Notes under the pieces: model-generated
Databases searched by the model: none
What the model was told of the DNA's origin: nothing
What the model saw: only the letters and a program-made list of their open reading frames with translations
Shown here: one piece after another, positions 25,297-33,804 of the stretch
Position numbering within the stretch: the stretch's first letter is position 1
Layout of the letters: each line of letters starts with the position of its first letter
Source: Flavobacterium subsaxonicum WB 4.1-42 = DSM 21790
Lineage (GTDB): Bacteria; Bacteroidota; Bacteroidia; Flavobacteriales; Flavobacteriaceae
Length of the DNA stretch: 64,000 nucleotides
Direction of reading: 5' to 3'
Assembly: GCF_000422725.1 (NCBI RefSeq)
Contig: NZ_KE383911.1
Location: 239,152-303,151 of the forward strand
Position numbers and translations under genes: made by a program

Positions 25297-26190
25297 TTAA
25301 TGTACAGCCCCTGCGGGCTCTATGTGTATGTGTATGTAGGCAAACTGGGGCAGTACGCTTTGTATATGGTCCTGCACGGCATGAGCAATGGTGTGCCCCT
25401 GCTCTACGGTAAGGTCTTTATTAACCCAAACGTGCATATCGGCATGGCTCATAAGTCCCATTTTACGTATATGGCATTTTTGCACGTATTCCACACCCGC
25501 TACTTCGGCGGCAAGCTCTGTTATGCGCACATTTAGCTTGGGATCCAGTTCTTCGTCTAACAGCTCGCCAATAGCGGGGCGAGCAATAAGGTAGGCATTA
25601 ACAATAATAATTCCGCCGGCAAGCAGGGCAGCCCAATCGTCGGCCACTTCGTAACCCGGGCCACCAAGAAGCCCAATGGTAATACCAATAAACGCCGCGC
25701 CCGATGTTATGGCATCGCTACGGTGGTGGAAAGCATCGGCCTTAACCGCACCGCTGTTAATCTCGTTACCCGTTTTAATAACATAACGGTACAAAAACTC
25801 TTTGGTGGCGATAACCACCACCAGTATAATTAACGTAAATGCTTTAGGCGATTTATGCGGCGTACGGATGTTGTGCACGCTCTCTACCGCTATTACTATA
25901 GCAGCAATAACCAATGCCAGGGCAATACCCAAGGCAATAAGGGCTTCGGCTTTGCCGTGGCCGTAAGGGTGCTCTTTATCGGCCGGTTTAGACGACCATT
26001 TAAGGCCAATGTACATCATGGCCGACGTAACAATATCGGTAGTGCTTTCTATAGCATCTGCAATAAGGGCGTACGAGTTGCCAAAAATTCCGCCAAGGGC
26101 CTTTACAATTGCCAGTATGGTGCTGACAATAATACCCGTAAGCGTGGTTTTTAGCCCTGCGGCAGATGCCGGGTTATGATTTGTCTCCAT
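25297..26190 (-). CDS. Cation diffusion facilitator family metal transporter
   Basis: 297 residues with six membrane helices and the CDF metal sites: SYALIADAIESTTD in TM2 and 'ADAFHHRSDAITS' in TM5, each giving the D-x3-D or H-x3-D pattern. The cytosolic C-terminal metal-binding domain follows (HADMHVWVNKDLTVEQGHTIAHAVQ ... HIHIEP). Such proteins export Zn2+, Fe2+, Cd2+ or Mn2+ in exchange for protons. The H-x3-D in TM5 is compatible with Zn or Fe. It is first of a two-gene leftward operon with cytochrome b. Confidence 0.92.
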   Translation of the reverse strand: METNHNPASAAGLKTTLTGIIVSTILAIVKALGGIFGNSYALIADAIESTTDIVTSAMMYIGLKWSSKPADKEHPYGHGKAEALIALGIALALVIAAIVIAVESVHNIRTPHKSPKAFTLIILVVVIATKEFLYRYVIKTGNEINSGAVKADAFHHRSDAITSGAAFIGITIGLLGGPGYEVADDWAALLAGGIIIVNAYLIARPAIGELLDEELDPKLNVRITELAAEVAGVEYVQKCHIRKMGLMSHADMHVWVNKDLTVEQGHTIAHAVQDHIQSVLPQFAYIHIHIEPAGAVH

Positions 26191-26456
26191 GAAGTAATTG
26201 TTTCTTAAATTGTAAATACATGGAGTAATTATTTTTCATATCGCAAAAATACAGGTAATGTGTAACTTTTTCAAGCTAAGGGATGCAAACTTTATATTTA
26301 TCATTTATTTTTATGCGCAGCTACGGTGTAACAATTAGTGCAATAGCCCGTTATCTATGCTAACCAATAAAATTTTAATAGTCATGCAACCATTTATTAA
26401 CAATACCCGTCTATACTAATACAAATATTACCCTTACTTAACCAACAAAACCAACC
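26191..26456. other. Divergent intergenic region, CDF/DUF5686 copy 2
   Basis: 266 A+T-rich bases between divergent genes. It must hold both promoters, but no full TAnnTTTG box with a -33 partner was recognised. No ORF, repeat or hairpin was seen. Confidence 0.4.
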
Positions 26457-28934
26457 ATGCACAAATTTTTGACCCTGCTTTTATTTTTTGCGGCACTAAC
26501 CACAAACGCACAGATTAAAGGTAAAATTACATCGGCTAACGGAGAGGCCATTCCGTTTGTTAGCGTTGCTATCGAGAACACCTATAACAACACCACTACT
26601 AACGAAGAAGGCAATTTTGAGCTTATTATAAAAAACACCGGCCAGTACACCATTATTTTTCAGTCCATAGGCTATAAAACAAAAAAAGTTCCGGTAACGG
26701 TTAGCGCGCTTCCACACCTGCTTAACGTTACGCTTCAGGAAGAAAATTACGAGCTTAACGAGGTGGTAATTTCTACCAAAGAAGACCCTGCCTACGAGGT
26801 GATTCGCCAGGCGGTGGCCCACAAAAAAGAGAATAGCGAAAAAACCGGCCGCTTTGAAGCCGACTTTTACTCGAAGGGTATCTTTAAGGTAAAAGACCTG
26901 CCTAAAAAAATTATGGGCATTAAGGTAGATGCGCCCGAGGGTATGGTAGACAGCACCGGATCTGGTATTTTGTACCTGTCTGAAACGGTTTCTAAAATTA
27001 CTTTCGAGCAGCCTAACAACATTAAAGAGCGCATTGTGGCCAGTAAAACCAGCGGCGACAGCAGGGGTTTTAGCTACAACACAGCTTTGGGCACGTTTTA
27101 CAACTTCTACAATAATTACATCGATTTTAATGTAAATATGGTATCGCCACTGGCTAACAATACCTTTAACTACTACAAGTTTAAGCTGGAGGGTACTTTT
27201 TTTGATGAGAACAACAACCAGATAAACAAGATTAAGCTGATACCGCGCCGCGATAAAGAGCCGGTGTTTGAGGGCTATATTTATATTGTAGATGGCAGCT
27301 GGGCTATTTATGCTATAGATGTAGATGTTAAGGGTTTCCGTATGCAAAACCCTATATTAGAAAACCTTAACCTTAAGCAAAATTTCAGCTATAATACCGA
27401 GAACAGGATATGGGCTAAAAACTCGCAGATATTTGATATTAAGGCGGGTGCCTTTGGTATAAAATTTACCGGTGGCTTTACGCACGTGTACACCAACTAT
27501 GTGTTTAAAGATAGTTTTGACAAAAAGACTTTTGGCAAGGAGATTGTTTTTGTAGAAGAAAACTCCAACAAAAAAGACTCGCTGTACTGGAATGCCATGA
27601 GGCCGATTCCGCTTACGGATGAAGAGGTAGCCGACTATACCAAAAAAGATAGCATACAAACGCTTCGCGAGTCTAAAACCTACCTGGACTCTATTGACAG
27701 GAAAAACAATAAGTTTAAGATTTTCGACATCTTAACCGGCTACAGCTATGCCAACTCATACAAAAAATCACGTTTTACGTATGAGGGTCCGCTTGATCCG
27801 TTCGCCATTGGCTACAACACCGTACAGGGTTGGAATTTTAATGCCGGGCTTAATTACAGCAAGTATGATGAGGAGAAAGGCACCTCTACCTTTGCGGGCG
27901 CCAAATTTAACTACGGCATTGCCGAAGACCGCCTGCGTGTGGTGGGTACGTACAGCCACCGTTTTAACAGGCAAAACAATGCCTACTTATACATTAGCGG
28001 CGGCAGCCAGGCCGTGCAGTTTAACCCCGCCGAACCCATTACCCCACTGGTAAACCTTGTTAGCACCTTGTTTTTTAAAGACAACTACATGAAGCTGTAC
28101 GACAAAACCTTTGCCCGTGTACAGTACGGCCAGGAGGTTTTTACAGGGCTGAACATGCAGGGCTATGCCGAATATTCGCGCAGAAAGGCGTTGTTTAATA
28201 ATACTGATTATGTGCTTATTAAAAACGATGATAATTTTACATCGAACAATCCGTTAGATCCGTTTAACGAATTTTCGGCACCGTTTGCAACGCACCACCT
28301 TTATAAAGCGGGTGTGGTGGCGAGTATAAAGTTCGGACAAAAATACATTACCCGCCCAGATGGCAAGATAAACGTTAGCAACAGCAACTACCCTACCCTT
28401 TCGTTACAGTACGAAAAGGCTTTTGCCGGCAGCGAAAAAAACTATGAGTACGATTTTGTTGCTGCGCGCACTACCTACTCTACCTCGTTAGGCAATAAGG
28501 GCGATTTTAGCATTAACCTTAAAGCCGGTAAGTTTTTTGGTGCCGATGGTATTTCGTTTGCCGATTACAAACATTTTAACGGTAACCAAACCCACGTTAA
28601 CACTGCGGGCTACCTAAATGCTTTTAACCTGTTGCCGTACTACAGCCACAGCACGAACGACTCGTATGCCGAGCTGCACACCGAACTGAACACCAGGGGC
28701 TATATTATGAACAAGATACCGCTGCTTAACCTTTTAGAGTGGAACTTTATAGTGGGCTACCATGCCCTTGCCACCCCCGATGCCAAACCGTACCAGGAGT
28801 TTACTGCCGGGTTTGACAATGTAGGCTTTGGCAAATTCCGCTTTTTTAGGGTAGATTATGTACGCGCCTACCAAGGCGGCTTTGCTACCGATGGTATTAT
28901 GATTGGCCTTAAGTTTATGGGTATGCTTGATTAA
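26457..28934 (+). CDS. DUF5686 outer-membrane protein with carboxypeptidase-like N-terminal domain, copy 2
   Basis: 825 residues, collinear with copy 1 over its whole length: signal MHKFLTLLLFFAALTTNAQ, the beta domain IKGKITSANGEAIPFVSVAI, then shared blocks 'FEADFYSKGIFKVKDLPKK', 'GSGILYLSETVSKI', 'STLFFKDNYMKLYD' and 'YADYKHFNGNQTHV' style barrel strands. The last residues GLKFMGMLD parallel GLTFLDILE of copy 1. It stands alone, with a terminator behind. The paralogues bracket the toxin-antitoxin, cytochrome b and CDF genes, so the intervening block may have arrived after duplication. Confidence 0.88.
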   Translation: MHKFLTLLLFFAALTTNAQIKGKITSANGEAIPFVSVAIENTYNNTTTNEEGNFELIIKNTGQYTIIFQSIGYKTKKVPVTVSALPHLLNVTLQEENYELNEVVISTKEDPAYEVIRQAVAHKKENSEKTGRFEADFYSKGIFKVKDLPKKIMGIKVDAPEGMVDSTGSGILYLSETVSKITFEQPNNIKERIVASKTSGDSRGFSYNTALGTFYNFYNNYIDFNVNMVSPLANNTFNYYKFKLEGTFFDENNNQINKIKLIPRRDKEPVFEGYIYIVDGSWAIYAIDVDVKGFRMQNPILENLNLKQNFSYNTENRIWAKNSQIFDIKAGAFGIKFTGGFTHVYTNYVFKDSFDKKTFGKEIVFVEENSNKKDSLYWNAMRPIPLTDEEVADYTKKDSIQTLRESKTYLDSIDRKNNKFKIFDILTGYSYANSYKKSRFTYEGPLDPFAIGYNTVQGWNFNAGLNYSKYDEEKGTSTFAGAKFNYGIAEDRLRVVGTYSHRFNRQNNAYLYISGGSQAVQFNPAEPITPLVNLVSTLFFKDNYMKLYDKTFARVQYGQEVFTGLNMQGYAEYSRRKALFNNTDYVLIKNDDNFTSNNPLDPFNEFSAPFATHHLYKAGVVASIKFGQKYITRPDGKINVSNSNYPTLSLQYEKAFAGSEKNYEYDFVAARTTYSTSLGNKGDFSINLKAGKFFGADGISFADYKHFNGNQTHVNTAGYLNAFNLLPYYSHSTNDSYAELHTELNTRGYIMNKIPLLNLLEWNFIVGYHALATPDAKPYQEFTAGFDNVGFGKFRFFRVDYVRAYQGGFATDGIMIGLKFMGMLD

Positions 28935-28957
28935 ATTCCCCCCTACCTTTTTAATAT

Positions 28958-28998
28958 AAAAAGAGCTAACCGCGGTAAAGTGTTTAGCTCTTTTTTTG
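28958..28998 (+). terminator. Terminator of DUF5686 copy 2
   Basis: AAAAAGAGCTAAC pairs with GTTTAGCTCTTTTT (loop about 11 bases) and ends in a seven-T run. Confidence 0.85.
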
Positions 28999-29003
28999 TG
29001 ATA

Positions 29004-29491
29004 GGAATTTTATTCCCTTAGGGAAATTTGTTACCCCGCGATTTTAATTTGCTACCGAAATTAATTGCCTACGGCAAAGTTGGAACGCCTCCCTATTGGT
29101 TGCTACCGAAATGTATTCCCTACGGGAAATTTGTTGTCTCGCGATTTTAATTTGCTACCGAAATTAATTGCCTATGGCAAAGTTGGAATGCCTCCCTTTT
29201 GGTTGCTACCGAAATGTATTCCTTTTGGGAAATTTGTTACGTCGCGATTTTAATTTGCTACCGAAATTAATTGCCCAAGGCAAAGTTGGAATGCCTCCCT
29301 ATTGGTTGCTACCGAAATGCATTCCTTTTGGGAAATTTGTTGTCTCGCGATTTTAATTTACTACCGAAATTAATTGCCTACGGCAAAGTTGGAATGCCTC
29401 CCTTTTGGTTGCTAACGAAATGTATTCCTTTCGGGAAATTTGTTGCGTTGCGATTTTAATTTGCTACCGAAATTAATTGCCTATAGGAAAT
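29004..29491. repeat. 103-bp tandem repeat array, about 4.7 copies
   Basis: Exact 103-base period: units start at 29038, 29141, 29244, 29347 and 29450 (last partial), with a partial unit before the first (from about 29004). Each unit contains two small hairpins, TTGCC-N3-GGCAA and TTCC(C/T)-N3-GGGAA, joined by 'GCTACCGAAAT' words that occur twice per unit. Most differences between units fall in hairpin loops or keep the stem paired. The period is not a multiple of three, so it is not a protein repeat. It fills the spacer between convergent genes. Confidence 0.92.
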
Positions 29492-29529
29492 TAAAATTTG
29501 TGATAAGGAAAGTTTACGCCATCACTATC

Positions 29530-29600
29530 GCGTAGCGATTTAATTTCGGTAGCAAATTTTGATTAGGCAGCGGCCAGTTTTCCCGTAGGGAATTAATACG
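29530..29600. repeat. Inverted, diverged piece of the 103-bp unit
   Basis: Read on the minus strand, this stretch gives ATTAATTCCCTACGGGAAAA and later TTTGCTACCGAAATTAA. These parallel ATTAATTGCCTACGGCAAAG and the same GCTACCGAAATTAA word in the array. The stem G-C pair is swapped to C-G on both sides, a compensatory change. Confidence 0.7.
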
Positions 29601-29625
29601 TTATAATTACAAACCAATAAGCGAC

Positions 29626-30303
29626 TTACTTTATAGCATACTTAACATAGTAGGAAAACTCTATTTTAATAGGCTTAAAAGAATCTGTATAATTGGTTAC
29701 ATAATCTGACGGGAGAGCCACGTTAGATCCAAATTTAGGCGCACTAAAATTAGAACCAAGCTCGTTAATTACCAACGGTTTACCTGGCTGTTCTCCAATC
29801 GCTTCTAAAAGATATGTTGCTTTATCTTTAGCTGCTTTTATTGCTGAAATACGCACCTCTTTTCTAAGGTTATAAATTTGCGAATATTCGGTTTTAGAGA
29901 TTTCTGCCTCTTTAATATTAATGTTATGCAGGGTTTCGAATACCTTACTTACCTCGGTAGCATTATTTACTATCAGGGTATATTCTTTCATCTCTTCTAC
30001 ACCCTTTTCTTTACGCTTGTACATAATAATATCAGAACTGGCATCCGACAACGACATCTTTTTAAGGTCGATACCCGCCTGCTGCAACGCCTGCTTTAGC
30101 TTGGTTTCCTGCTGGATAATGGTGTAACTATCTTTGTTTACCACCTTATCTTTCAGGGTAATGGTAATATAGATAATATCGGGCACTACCTCTTTTTGGG
30201 CCGTGCCCGTAACCTCAATATACGGTTTATCTTCTTGTTGTACAGCCTGTGCGTGCGTGGCAAGGGTTAGGGCCAGGGCTAAAAGGGTAAATAGTTTTTT
30301 CAT
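29626..30303 (-). CDS. SIMPL domain (DUF541) periplasmic protein
   Basis: 225 residues with signal MKKLFTLLALALTLATHAQA. The start 'YIEVTGTAQKEVVPDIIYITITLKDK' and the later 'YTLIVNNATEVSKVFETLHNINI' and 'ISAIKAAKDKATYLLEAIGEQPGKPLVI' are the SIMPL/DUF541 blocks. Members form periplasmic oligomers and are reported in oxidative-stress and signalling contexts, but no enzyme activity is established. It precedes a Coa1-like gene in reverse order (23-base gap, same strand), so it is probably cotranscribed behind it. Confidence 0.87.
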   Translation of the reverse strand: MKKLFTLLALALTLATHAQAVQQEDKPYIEVTGTAQKEVVPDIIYITITLKDKVVNKDSYTIIQQETKLKQALQQAGIDLKKMSLSDASSDIIMYKRKEKGVEEMKEYTLIVNNATEVSKVFETLHNINIKEAEISKTEYSQIYNLRKEVRISAIKAAKDKATYLLEAIGEQPGKPLVINELGSNFSAPKFGSNVALPSDYVTNYTDSFKPIKIEFSYYVKYAIK

Positions 30304-30326
30304 AAATAGGTTAGTTATATTTTATA

Positions 30327-30740
30327 TTATTCAACAATTTCCATATCAGTTACTTTCCATTCAGAATTCGCTGCTTTTTCCATCGCCACGGCAACATCTA
30401 TGTCTTTTTTAACCCCTTTTACGGTAATGGTTAACGATGCCGTGCCCACGCCATTATCTATCTCTATAGAGCCGGTGGATAAAAAGCCATAGTCTTTAAT
30501 GCCGCCGGTTAGTTTTTTAACTTCGGGGTCGTTTTGTATTGTATTTATGGCAAGGTTATAAGTGTCGCTGCCTTTTAAAACCCTGCTTATACCTGTAACA
30601 ATAAAAAAGCCTATTAGCCCCAGCGCAATAATAATGGCAGCCACAATTATAAGGGCTTTTTTGGTATTGTTCTTTTTTGCAGCTTTAAAGTAAGCTTCGG
30701 GGTTATTATTAAGCTGTTTTGAGGTGTAGTTGTTATCCAT
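30327..30740 (-). CDS. Coa1-like membrane protein
   Basis: 137 residues from the ATG at 30740 (MDNNYTSKQ); the ATG at 30785 would translate the 13-base direct repeats of the leader. A cytosolic basic stretch is followed by one membrane helix (ALIIVAAIIIALGLIGFFIVTGI) and an extracytosolic domain 'SDTYNLAINTIQNDPEVKKLTG ... TASLTITVKGVKKD' that matches the cytochrome-oxidase-assembly Coa1/Tim21-like fold found widely in Bacteroidota. Its role in these bacteria is unproven. It forms an operon with the SIMPL gene. Confidence 0.7.
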   Translation of the reverse strand: MDNNYTSKQLNNNPEAYFKAAKKNNTKKALIIVAAIIIALGLIGFFIVTGISRVLKGSDTYNLAINTIQNDPEVKKLTGGIKDYGFLSTGSIEIDNGVGTASLTITVKGVKKDIDVAVAMEKAANSEWKVTDMEIVE

Positions 30741-30746
30741 TGTAGT

Positions 30747-30780
30747 GATTGATTTGGTTGATTGATTTGGTTGATTGATT
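30747..30780. repeat. 13-bp direct repeats in the Coa1-like leader
   Basis: GATTGATTTGGTT occurs 2.6 times head to tail immediately upstream of the ATG at 30740. It may vary in number by slippage and would alter leader length without changing the protein. Confidence 0.75.
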
Positions 30781-30830
30781 TTCAATTGGAAAAGTACAGC
30801 TTTTTACAATTGCAACCTACAGGCTTACAA

Positions 30831-30860
30831 CAAAAAAGGGCCGGAATAGATCCGGCCCTT
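30831..30860 (-). terminator. murA terminator
   Basis: AAGGGCCGGA / TCCGGCCCTT stem with a 5-base loop; on the minus strand it is followed by TTTTTTG, about 24 bases after the murA stop codon. Confidence 0.88.
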
Positions 30861-30883
30861 AGTGGTATGTATTTCAGTAGAAA

Positions 30884-32194
30884 TTAATCTATCCTTGTAA
30901 TTTTTGCGCCAATGGCAATAAGCCTTTCGTCGATGCGCTCGTAGCCACGGTCTATCTGGTCTGAGTTTTGTATGGTACTGGTTCCTTTTGCAGATAGTGC
31001 CGCAATTAGCAGCGATATACCCGCCCTGATATCCGGAGATGACATTAGGATGCCTTTTAGTTTCGACTTAAAGTCTAAACCTATTACGGTAGCCCTGTGT
31101 GGGTCGCATAAAATAATTTTTGCGCCCATATCTATAAGCCTGTCTACAAAAAACAAACGGCTTTCGAACATTTTTTGATGGATAAGTATCTCGCCACGTG
31201 CCTGTGTTGCCACAACCAGAACGATACTTAAAAGGTCGGGCGTAAAGCCCGGCCACGGCGCATCGGATATGGTTAAGATAGAACCGTCTATGTAATTCTG
31301 TATCTCGTACCCATCGGTATGTGCAGGAATGTAAATATCGTCTCCCCTGCGCTCCAGGGTAATACCCAGCTTGCGGAAGGTGCCCGGTATAACGCCAAGG
31401 TTATCCCAGCTAACATCTTTAATAGTAATTTCGCTCTGGGTCATGGCGGCAAGGCCAATCCAGCTGCCAATCTCTATCATATCGGGCAATATGCGGTGCT
31501 CGCATCCGCCAAGGGTTTCTACACCTTCTATCTCTAAAAGGTTAGAGCCAATACCGGTAATGTTAGCGCCCATGCTGTTAAGCATCCTGCAAAGTTGTTG
31601 CAGGTAGGGCTCGCAGGCGGCGTTGTATATAGTGGTTTTGCCTTCGGCAAGCACGGCAGCCATAACAATATTTGCCGTACCGGTAACCGATGCCTCGTCT
31701 AAAAGCATGTACGTACCTTTAAGCCTGTCGGCCTCTACGCCATAAAAATGGTCTTCTTCGTTATACCTAAATTTTGCCCCAAGGTTAATAAAACCTTCAA
31801 AGTGGGTATCTAAACGGCGGCGTCCAATTTTATCGCCACCCGGCTTAGGTATGTAGCCTTTACCAAAACGCGCCAATAGCGGGCCTACTATCATAATAGA
31901 ACCCCTTAAAGATGCGCCCTCTTTTTTAAACGCCTCAGACTCCAGGTATGCAAGGTTAACCTCGTCTGCCTGGAACGAATACGATCCGTGGGCAAGCTTT
32001 TCTACCTTAACGCCAAGATTGCGCAGCAGGCTAATAAGCTTGTTAACATCAATAATATCCGGTATATTATTAATGGTTACTTTTTGGGGGGTTAGCAGTA
32101 CAGTACAAAGTACCTGCAGTGCCTCGTTTTTGGCTCCCTGCGGCTTAATTTCGCCTTTAAGGGGCGCTCCTCCTTCAATTTTAAATGTTCCCAT
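30884..32194 (-). CDS. murA: UDP-N-acetylglucosamine 1-carboxyvinyltransferase (MurA) with Asp in the Cys115 position
   Basis: 436 residues. MurA adds enolpyruvate to UDP-GlcNAc, the first committed step of peptidoglycan synthesis. K22-N23 (GAKNEAL) of the active site is present, as are 'GPLLARFG', 'RRLDTHFEGF' and 'DPHRATVIG'. In the loop that carries Cys115 in Escherichia coli (PGGCTIG), this protein reads PGGDKIG, with D121 encoded by GAT (bases 31834-31832). Asp there keeps enzyme activity in other bacteria and prevents fosfomycin alkylation. It is the last gene of a DUF4290-murA operon and is followed by a strong terminator. Confidence 0.96.
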   Translation of the reverse strand: MGTFKIEGGAPLKGEIKPQGAKNEALQVLCTVLLTPQKVTINNIPDIIDVNKLISLLRNLGVKVEKLAHGSYSFQADEVNLAYLESEAFKKEGASLRGSIMIVGPLLARFGKGYIPKPGGDKIGRRRLDTHFEGFINLGAKFRYNEEDHFYGVEADRLKGTYMLLDEASVTGTANIVMAAVLAEGKTTIYNAACEPYLQQLCRMLNSMGANITGIGSNLLEIEGVETLGGCEHRILPDMIEIGSWIGLAAMTQSEITIKDVSWDNLGVIPGTFRKLGITLERRGDDIYIPAHTDGYEIQNYIDGSILTISDAPWPGFTPDLLSIVLVVATQARGEILIHQKMFESRLFFVDRLIDMGAKIILCDPHRATVIGLDFKSKLKGILMSSPDIRAGISLLIAALSAKGTSTIQNSDQIDRGYERIDERLIAIGAKITRID

Positions 32195-32209
32195 GCAGCG
32201 TTAAAAAAA

Positions 32210-32914
32210 TTAGGGTTTACGGTTGTTGTTGTTTTGGTTGTTATTACGTCTGTCGCTGGCATTGCTCCTTTGCATTTTTTGCTTGGGATTAATGCTAAAC
32301 TGTGTTTTGTTGCTAAGTTTTTTGTTAACCTTCATCAGGTCGGTAGCGTTAGAAAGCTCCTCATCGGTAGCCTGCAGGTTTATCTTACCGCCGGATAGTT
32401 CTTTAAGGTGCTCAAAAATAACATCGTCTTTAACGGTATCTTTGTTCCAGCTTAAAAACGACTTTTTCATGTGGTTGGCAATCACAATAATAAGTGCATT
32501 TTTCATTTCGCCCTCCGGCCAGCTGTTGGCAACATCTATCATATACTTAATGTTGTTGCCGTAAAAGCGGTATTTAGGAAAATTTTGCGGATACCCCAGC
32601 GGTGTAGGCTTAAGGGCAATAGTCTCTGGCGATGGCGTTGGGTACGGGCTATCTACATCGAGCTTAAAATCAGACATTATAAATATCTGGTCCCAAAGCT
32701 TGTGCTGAAAATCGGGCACATCGCGCAGGTGCGGGTTAAGGCTGCCCATAACCCCAATTATATAGCGTGCCGCTTTATTGCGCTCATCTCTATCCTCCAG
32801 TTCTATGGCCTGCTTAATAAGCTTTTGCAAATGGCGGCCGTATTCCGGAATAATAAGGTGAGGCCTTTCGGCATTATATTCAAGAAAATTAATAGCTTCT
32901 TGTGTATTGTACAT
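32210..32914 (-). CDS. DUF4290 family protein
   Basis: 234 residues, no signal or membrane segments. The conserved body 'EYNAERPHLIIPEYGRHLQKLIKQAI', 'LNPHLRDVPDFQHKLWDQIFIMSDF' and 'YRFYGNNIKYMIDVANSWPEGEMKNAL' identifies DUF4290. The C-terminal tail (NASDRRNNNQNNNNRKP) is Asn/Arg-rich and disordered. The gene stands just upstream of murA (15-base gap), a pairing known in Bacteroidota, so a role connected with peptidoglycan synthesis or its regulation is plausible but unproven. Confidence 0.88.
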   Translation of the reverse strand: MYNTQEAINFLEYNAERPHLIIPEYGRHLQKLIKQAIELEDRDERNKAARYIIGVMGSLNPHLRDVPDFQHKLWDQIFIMSDFKLDVDSPYPTPSPETIALKPTPLGYPQNFPKYRFYGNNIKYMIDVANSWPEGEMKNALIIVIANHMKKSFLSWNKDTVKDDVIFEHLKELSGGKINLQATDEELSNATDLMKVNKKLSNKTQFSINPKQKMQRSNASDRRNNNQNNNNRKP

Positions 32915-32932
32915 GTTGTGTGTTGTAGTTTA

Positions 32933-33217
32933 TTATAAAGATATAATACCTTCTATAGTAGACAGCGCTATGTATTTATCTATAATTTGCTGCGCGCCGC
33001 CCATACGTACGTTTATAGAAACACTGGTATATTTTCCGGTTTTAGATTGTGTTGTTTCTATAACCGCACCCATATTATTAAAGGTTTCTTCTATCTGGAG
33101 TACTTTTGCAGGGTCAGACGGTACTATAAACTTAAACAGGTATTCGGCAGGCCAGTTCTCTGATTTTGCCAGCTCTTCTTTAAGCCTTGCGTAAAATTCT
33201 TCGCTTTTGTTATCCAT
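32933..33217 (-). CDS. DUF493 (YbeD-like) family protein
   Basis: 94 residues from the ATG at 33217 (MDNKSEEFYARLKEELAKSENWPAEYLFKFIVPS). The ATG at 33289 would prefix a hydrophobic peptide not found in the family. It is a small ACT-like alpha/beta fold: 'W-P-x-x-Y-x-F-K-F-I-V-P' and 'KTGKYTSVSINVRM' match DUF493. YbeD is linked to lipoate metabolism in enterobacteria by position only. Here the gene lies 18 bases upstream of DUF4290-murA and may be the first gene of that operon. Confidence 0.85.
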   Translation of the reverse strand: MDNKSEEFYARLKEELAKSENWPAEYLFKFIVPSDPAKVLQIEETFNNMGAVIETTQSKTGKYTSVSINVRMGGAQQIIDKYIALSTIEGIISL

Positions 33218-33410
33218 TCGTAATAAAAAATAAAGGCAAATATACATTAATCCCGCCACAACTTTATTAGTAAAAAGGTGTGCAGGCATTATTTTGCCAA
33301 ATTAGTAACTCTATTTTAGTGTTTAAACAGCCTGTTGTGCAATAATGCCTGTTAAAACAACAAGTTAAGCTTAATTTTGCGTACTGCAAAGCGCTAATGC
33401 AAAAAAGGTG

Positions 33411-33722
33411 CTACCCCTTTGCGTTGGTAACTATAATAACAGTAATGGTTACAGAAATTACTGCCATTGCCATGTAGCTGAACCGTATAATTTTTGCAAG
33501 CAAATCCTTTTTCTGAAAAAGCTGTATAACCGCAAACAGGGCAGAGCCCATAAGCAGGTTTAAAAATATCCAGGTTAAAAATATTTTAGACAGCGAGAGG
33601 CTCTCGGCATCCAGCGTATTGGTTAAGGCAAAGGCCAACAGCACGCCAAACACCGGTAACCATATAAAATACAGGGCCACCAGCACATGAAAGGCTATGT
33701 GTTTAACATCGTAAGTTTTCAT
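33411..33722 (-). CDS. Small three-helix membrane protein, unknown
   Basis: 103 residues with three hydrophobic segments (about 12-34, 46-68 and 76-98: AFHVLVALYFIWLPVFGVLLAFAL, IFLTWIFLNLLMGSALFAVI, FSYMAMAVISVTITVIIV). No motif was recognised. Orientation is suggested by basic residues in the 'QKKDLLAKIIR' loop. It is monocistronic as far as can be seen, with a long inverted repeat 27-82 bases upstream of its ATG. Confidence 0.7.
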   Translation of the reverse strand: MKTYDVKHIAFHVLVALYFIWLPVFGVLLAFALTNTLDAESLSLSKIFLTWIFLNLLMGSALFAVIQLFQKKDLLAKIIRFSYMAMAVISVTITVIIVTNAKG

Positions 33723-33748
33723 TTCAGGGCGTTTTTGGAGGGTTTGTG

Positions 33749-33804
33749 TATAGTGCCGCAGGAGTACATTTTACTGGTAAAACGCCTGAAACAGCGGCAC
33801 TATA
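33749..33804. other. 11-bp inverted repeat upstream of a membrane-protein gene
   Basis: TATAGTGCCGC (33749-33759) and GCGGCACTATA (33794-33804) form a perfect stem around a 34-base spacer. It lies in the leader region of the leftward gene at 33722. It could be an mRNA leader structure or a binding site. The rest of the 544-base gap to 34267 is A+T-rich, with no gene recognised. Confidence 0.6.

Noticed and set aside
29065..29459. Three overlapping open frames of 62 residues in the 103-bp repeats
   Set aside because: They arise from the repeat period and shift frame with each unit (103 is not a multiple of three); there is no promoter and no codon bias.
29004..29491. CRISPR array
   Set aside because: The repeats are 103 bases, contiguous with no variable spacers, and no cas genes are in the window.
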